Positions 61,897-64,000 of a stretch of 64,000 nucleotides of DNA are shown here, piece after piece. The notes beneath the pieces were generated by a model. It was not told the origin of the DNA, ran no database searches, and worked only from the letters and a program-made list of their open reading frames with translations. Both the position numbers and the translations under genes were made by a program. The number at the start of each line of letters is the position of its first letter. The stretch's first letter is position 1. The stretch comes from Parapedobacter koreensis (lineage in GTDB: Bacteria > Bacteroidota > Bacteroidia > Sphingobacteriales > Sphingobacteriaceae), in assembly GCF_900109365.1 (NCBI RefSeq), contig NZ_FNZR01000004.1, positions 1 through 64,000 of the forward strand. The letters run 5' to 3'.

Positions 61897-62994
61897 TTAT
61901 CCTGCCAAATGCTCCCATTGTGTTTTGTCGTCTTTCCGGAAGATTTCTAAATCGGAGGCGACCATCTCCTTACATAAGGAAGGTAAGTTATATTCCGGTT
62001 CCCAACCTAGTTTTGTCTTGGCTTTAGTTGGGTCACCGATTAATAACTCCACTTCTGTTGGACGGAAATAAGCTGGGTCCACAAGGACGACCTCTTGACC
62101 AACCTTTAAAGAAAAGCCGGAATTGGTAATAGACTTAATAAAACCTTTTTCATCCACACCTTCGCCTGTAAACTCGATTTCTGCTCCCACCTCAGCAAAT
62201 GCCATCTTAACAAATTCTCGTACAGGTGTGGTTATGCCCGTGGCGATAACATAGTCTTCTGGTGTCTCCTGCTGCAAAATGAGCCACATCGCTTTAACGT
62301 AGTCTTTGGCATGTCCCCAATCTCGGCGTGCATCCAAGTTGCCCAAATACATCTTTTGCTGCAGCCCCAAGGCAATAGCCGCGACGGCACGCGTGATCTT
62401 GCGGGTTACGAACGTCTCTCCCCGAAGTGGGCTTTCGTGATTAAAGAGAATGCCGTTGCATGCATATAAGTTGTATGCTTCACGATAATTAACCGTAATC
62501 CAATAGGCATATAGCTTGGCGACAGCATACGGACTGCGAGGATAAAAGGGAGTTTTTTCACTTTGTGGCACTTCCTGTACCAAACCATAAAGTTCAGATG
62601 TCGAAGCTTGATAGATGCGCGTTTTCTTTTCCAAACCCAATATCCGAATTGCTTCTAACAACCTGAGCGTACCAATGCCATCGGCATTGGCGGTGTATTC
62701 AGGGGTGTCGAAGCTGACCTTTACATGGCTCATCGCCGCGAGGTTGTAAATTTCGTCTGGTTGCGTCTCCTGAATAATGCGAATGAGATTTGTGCTATCC
62801 GTCATGTCGCCATAATGCAACTTGAAACGTACGTTTGCATCATGAGGGTCTTGGTACAAGTGATCAATGCGATCGGTATTAATGAGTGAAGATCGGCGTT
62901 TGACACCGTGTACCATGTAGCCTTTTTCAAGTAACAACTCTGCCAAGTAGGCACCGTCTTGTCCATTGATTCCTGTGATAAGAGCTATTTTCAT
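61897..62994 (-). CDS. gmd: GDP-mannose 4,6-dehydratase
   Basis: The 365-residue short-chain dehydrogenase/reductase enzyme has the G-I-N-G-Q-D-G dinucleotide loop (8-14), V-K-R-R-S-S for GDP binding and the catalytic S131-T-S-E-L-Y-G with Y156-A-V-A-K160. It makes GDP-4-keto-6-deoxymannose, the precursor of GDP-fucose and other 6-deoxy sugars. It lies upstream of the flippase. A fucose synthase (Fcl) gene is not in the window and may lie beyond 64000. Confidence 0.95.
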   Translation of the reverse strand: MKIALITGINGQDGAYLAELLLEKGYMVHGVKRRSSLINTDRIDHLYQDPHDANVRFKLHYGDMTDSTNLIRIIQETQPDEIYNLAAMSHVKVSFDTPEYTANADGIGTLRLLEAIRILGLEKKTRIYQASTSELYGLVQEVPQSEKTPFYPRSPYAVAKLYAYWITVNYREAYNLYACNGILFNHESPLRGETFVTRKITRAVAAIALGLQQKMYLGNLDARRDWGHAKDYVKAMWLILQQETPEDYVIATGITTPVREFVKMAFAEVGAEIEFTGEGVDEKGFIKSITNSGFSLKVGQEVVLVDPAYFRPTEVELLIGDPTKAKTKLGWEPEYNLPSLCKEMVASDLEIFRKDDKTQWEHLAG

Positions 62995-63015
62995 TTGTAA
63001 ACGATTATTATAATG

Positions 63016-64000
63016 TTATTGTATCTGTACTTGAATATCTTTCTTTCTTGGAAATGTAATTTTGCGAGCAAGCTTATGGGAAGGCTTTTCAACAAATAAA
63101 TAATACAACCAAGAAACTAATAATGATAATACAATTGCTAGTAGACATAAAAACGGGCTGTTTGTTAAGTCCAATCCGCTATGAAAGTTTAATTCAACAA
63201 CGGTTAAGCAATAGGCATGCATAAGGTACAATGAGTAACTCATTTGGCCACCGTAAGCCAGAAGTTTGTTTTCATTGCGATTCGTATAATAAAAAATCTC
63301 CGTTTTAAGCCAATAGAAAACCAAGATGGAAAATATTGGAAGTGTGTAGACGTAAGCAATTCCTACATGGAATCTGAGTATTGAGCAAATTGATGCTGCA
63401 CACCAAGATATCAATCTGTACGCCCATACCTTTTGGTATGAGGGTAAGTAGGTGTAGTTTTTCTTCGTAAAGACATCTGCCAAAGCTACACCGATTAGCC
63501 ACGTTGGAAGACCTACTATCCAGGTTATCGTGAATCCGTTTCTATGGAAATCTCCGTTGTATTCAATTGAGTTTGAGGAGTAGTTTATCGATACAATATA
63601 GCTTAGTATGAATGATGCGATTAGAATCTGATTGAAATAATTTTTTTTGTATTTTAAGAAAATAGGATAGAGGAAATAGTAAATGAGTTCACAAATTAGA
63701 CTCCAGACTACGCCCATAAACAGATTTAATGTGTAATGATAAATAGCCATGGCTATTATAGCTGGTATTGCTATTCGGGTAACTCGTTTAGCATAAAATT
63801 CTATGATATTAATGCGTTTGCCGGTCGCGTAAGGGTAATGAATAACAAACCCTGAAATAACAAAAAAGGCAATCACTGCTGCGATACCGACGAACGCGTT
63901 GCCAATTATTGCATTCACGTACGCTAATTGGGGATATTTTTCAATGTAAGTTTGGTCAATAAGTGGAAACGCACCGTGTCCTAAAAGAACGATGCCTGCT
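63016..64000 (-). CDS. Membrane O-acyltransferase (acyltransferase 3), partial at window edge
   Basis: The frame continues without stop to the right edge, so the N-terminus lies outside. The visible part includes L-L-G-H-G-A-F-P-L, F-F-V-I-S-G-F-V-I-H and about nine hydrophobic helices. The family's M-S-Y-S-L-Y-L-M-H-A-Y segment is in the C-terminal third. A GTG at 63918 is internal to the domain and is not the likely start. Confidence 0.8.
   Translation of the reverse strand, partial: AGIVLLGHGAFPLIDQTYIEKYPQLAYVNAIIGNAFVGIAAVIAFFVISGFVIHYPYATGKRINIIEFYAKRVTRIAIPAIIAMAIYHYTLNLFMGVVWSLICELIYYFLYPIFLKYKKNYFNQILIASFILSYIVSINYSSNSIEYNGDFHRNGFTITWIVGLPTWLIGVALADVFTKKNYTYLPSYQKVWAYRLISWCAASICSILRFHVGIAYVYTLPIFSILVFYWLKTEIFYYTNRNENKLLAYGGQMSYSLYLMHAYCLTVVELNFHSGLDLTNSPFLCLLAIVLSLLVSWLYYLFVEKPSHKLARKITFPRKKDIQVQIQ

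Noticed and set aside
1-64000. CRISPR arrays, tRNA or rRNA genes, and riboswitches
   Set aside because: No regularly spaced repeats, clover-leaf or conserved RNA sequence was seen on reading, though small RNAs could be missed by eye.

Overview
The window reads as a chromosome segment of a Bacteroidota bacterium close to the Sphingobacteriaceae (Parapedobacter, Olivibacter or Sphingobacterium relatives). The evidence is a SusC/SusD pair, RagB/SusD-type and other lipoproteins, promoters of the TTG-N20-TAnnTTTG type used by the Bacteroidota primary sigma factor, a Wzi-type capsule porin and a WcaI/Gmd exopolysaccharide cluster. Base composition changes along the window: 1-10.6 kb and roughly 46-61 kb are AT-rich, while 11-32 kb is clearly richer in G+C.

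Region 1 (1-10.6 kb) is a defence island. A type II CBASS operon comes first: patatin phospholipase CapV, CD-NTase, the E2-E1 ligase Cap2, the JAMM peptidase Cap3, and a fifth, overlapping two-helix membrane protein. The CapV gene lacks its N-terminal DGGGxRG region at the point where an IS3-like terminus ends. A frameshifted antitoxin remnant, a DUF3800 protein with a small possible toxin, an Mrr-type endonuclease, a putAbiC abortive-infection protein overlapping a possible ADP-ribosyltransferase-like protein, a fused nucleotidyltransferase-HEPN protein and an XRE regulator follow.

Region 2 (11-17.2 kb) is a compact SusC-SusD-TlpA uptake operon ending in a strong terminator. Region 3 (17.2-19.3 kb) holds two unrecognised proteins and a divergent Crp-like regulator.

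Region 4 (19.6-23.6 kb) is the most unusual part. A 56-residue peptide with a possible double-glycine leader is followed by a terminator hairpin, a divergent LpxL-type acyltransferase, a four-helix sensor kinase, a LytTR response regulator and a small RteC-like protein. Upstream of the peptide lies a perfect 9-bp direct repeat with a 12-bp spacer, the geometry of LytTR operators, followed by a good promoter. I infer a candidate acylated-peptide signalling (quorum-sensing) circuit. The functional link is inference.

Region 5 (23.6-32.5 kb) holds a secreted M43-type metalloprotease lipoprotein, a large lipoprotein, an outer-membrane barrel, a LuxR regulator, an alpha/beta hydrolase and a TPR sensor kinase. 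Region 6 (32.5-36 kb) holds a glycosyltransferase, an IS3-like end and two acetyltransferases, one fused to a membrane domain.

Region 7 (36.4-64 kb, all on the minus strand) is a long exopolysaccharide/O-antigen operon: Gmd, an ABC flippase, many GT2/GT4 glycosyltransferases, a pyruvyltransferase, a polymerase-like protein, hexapeptide and membrane O-acyltransferases, VanZ, WcaI and Wzi. The last gene, an acyltransferase, runs off the window.
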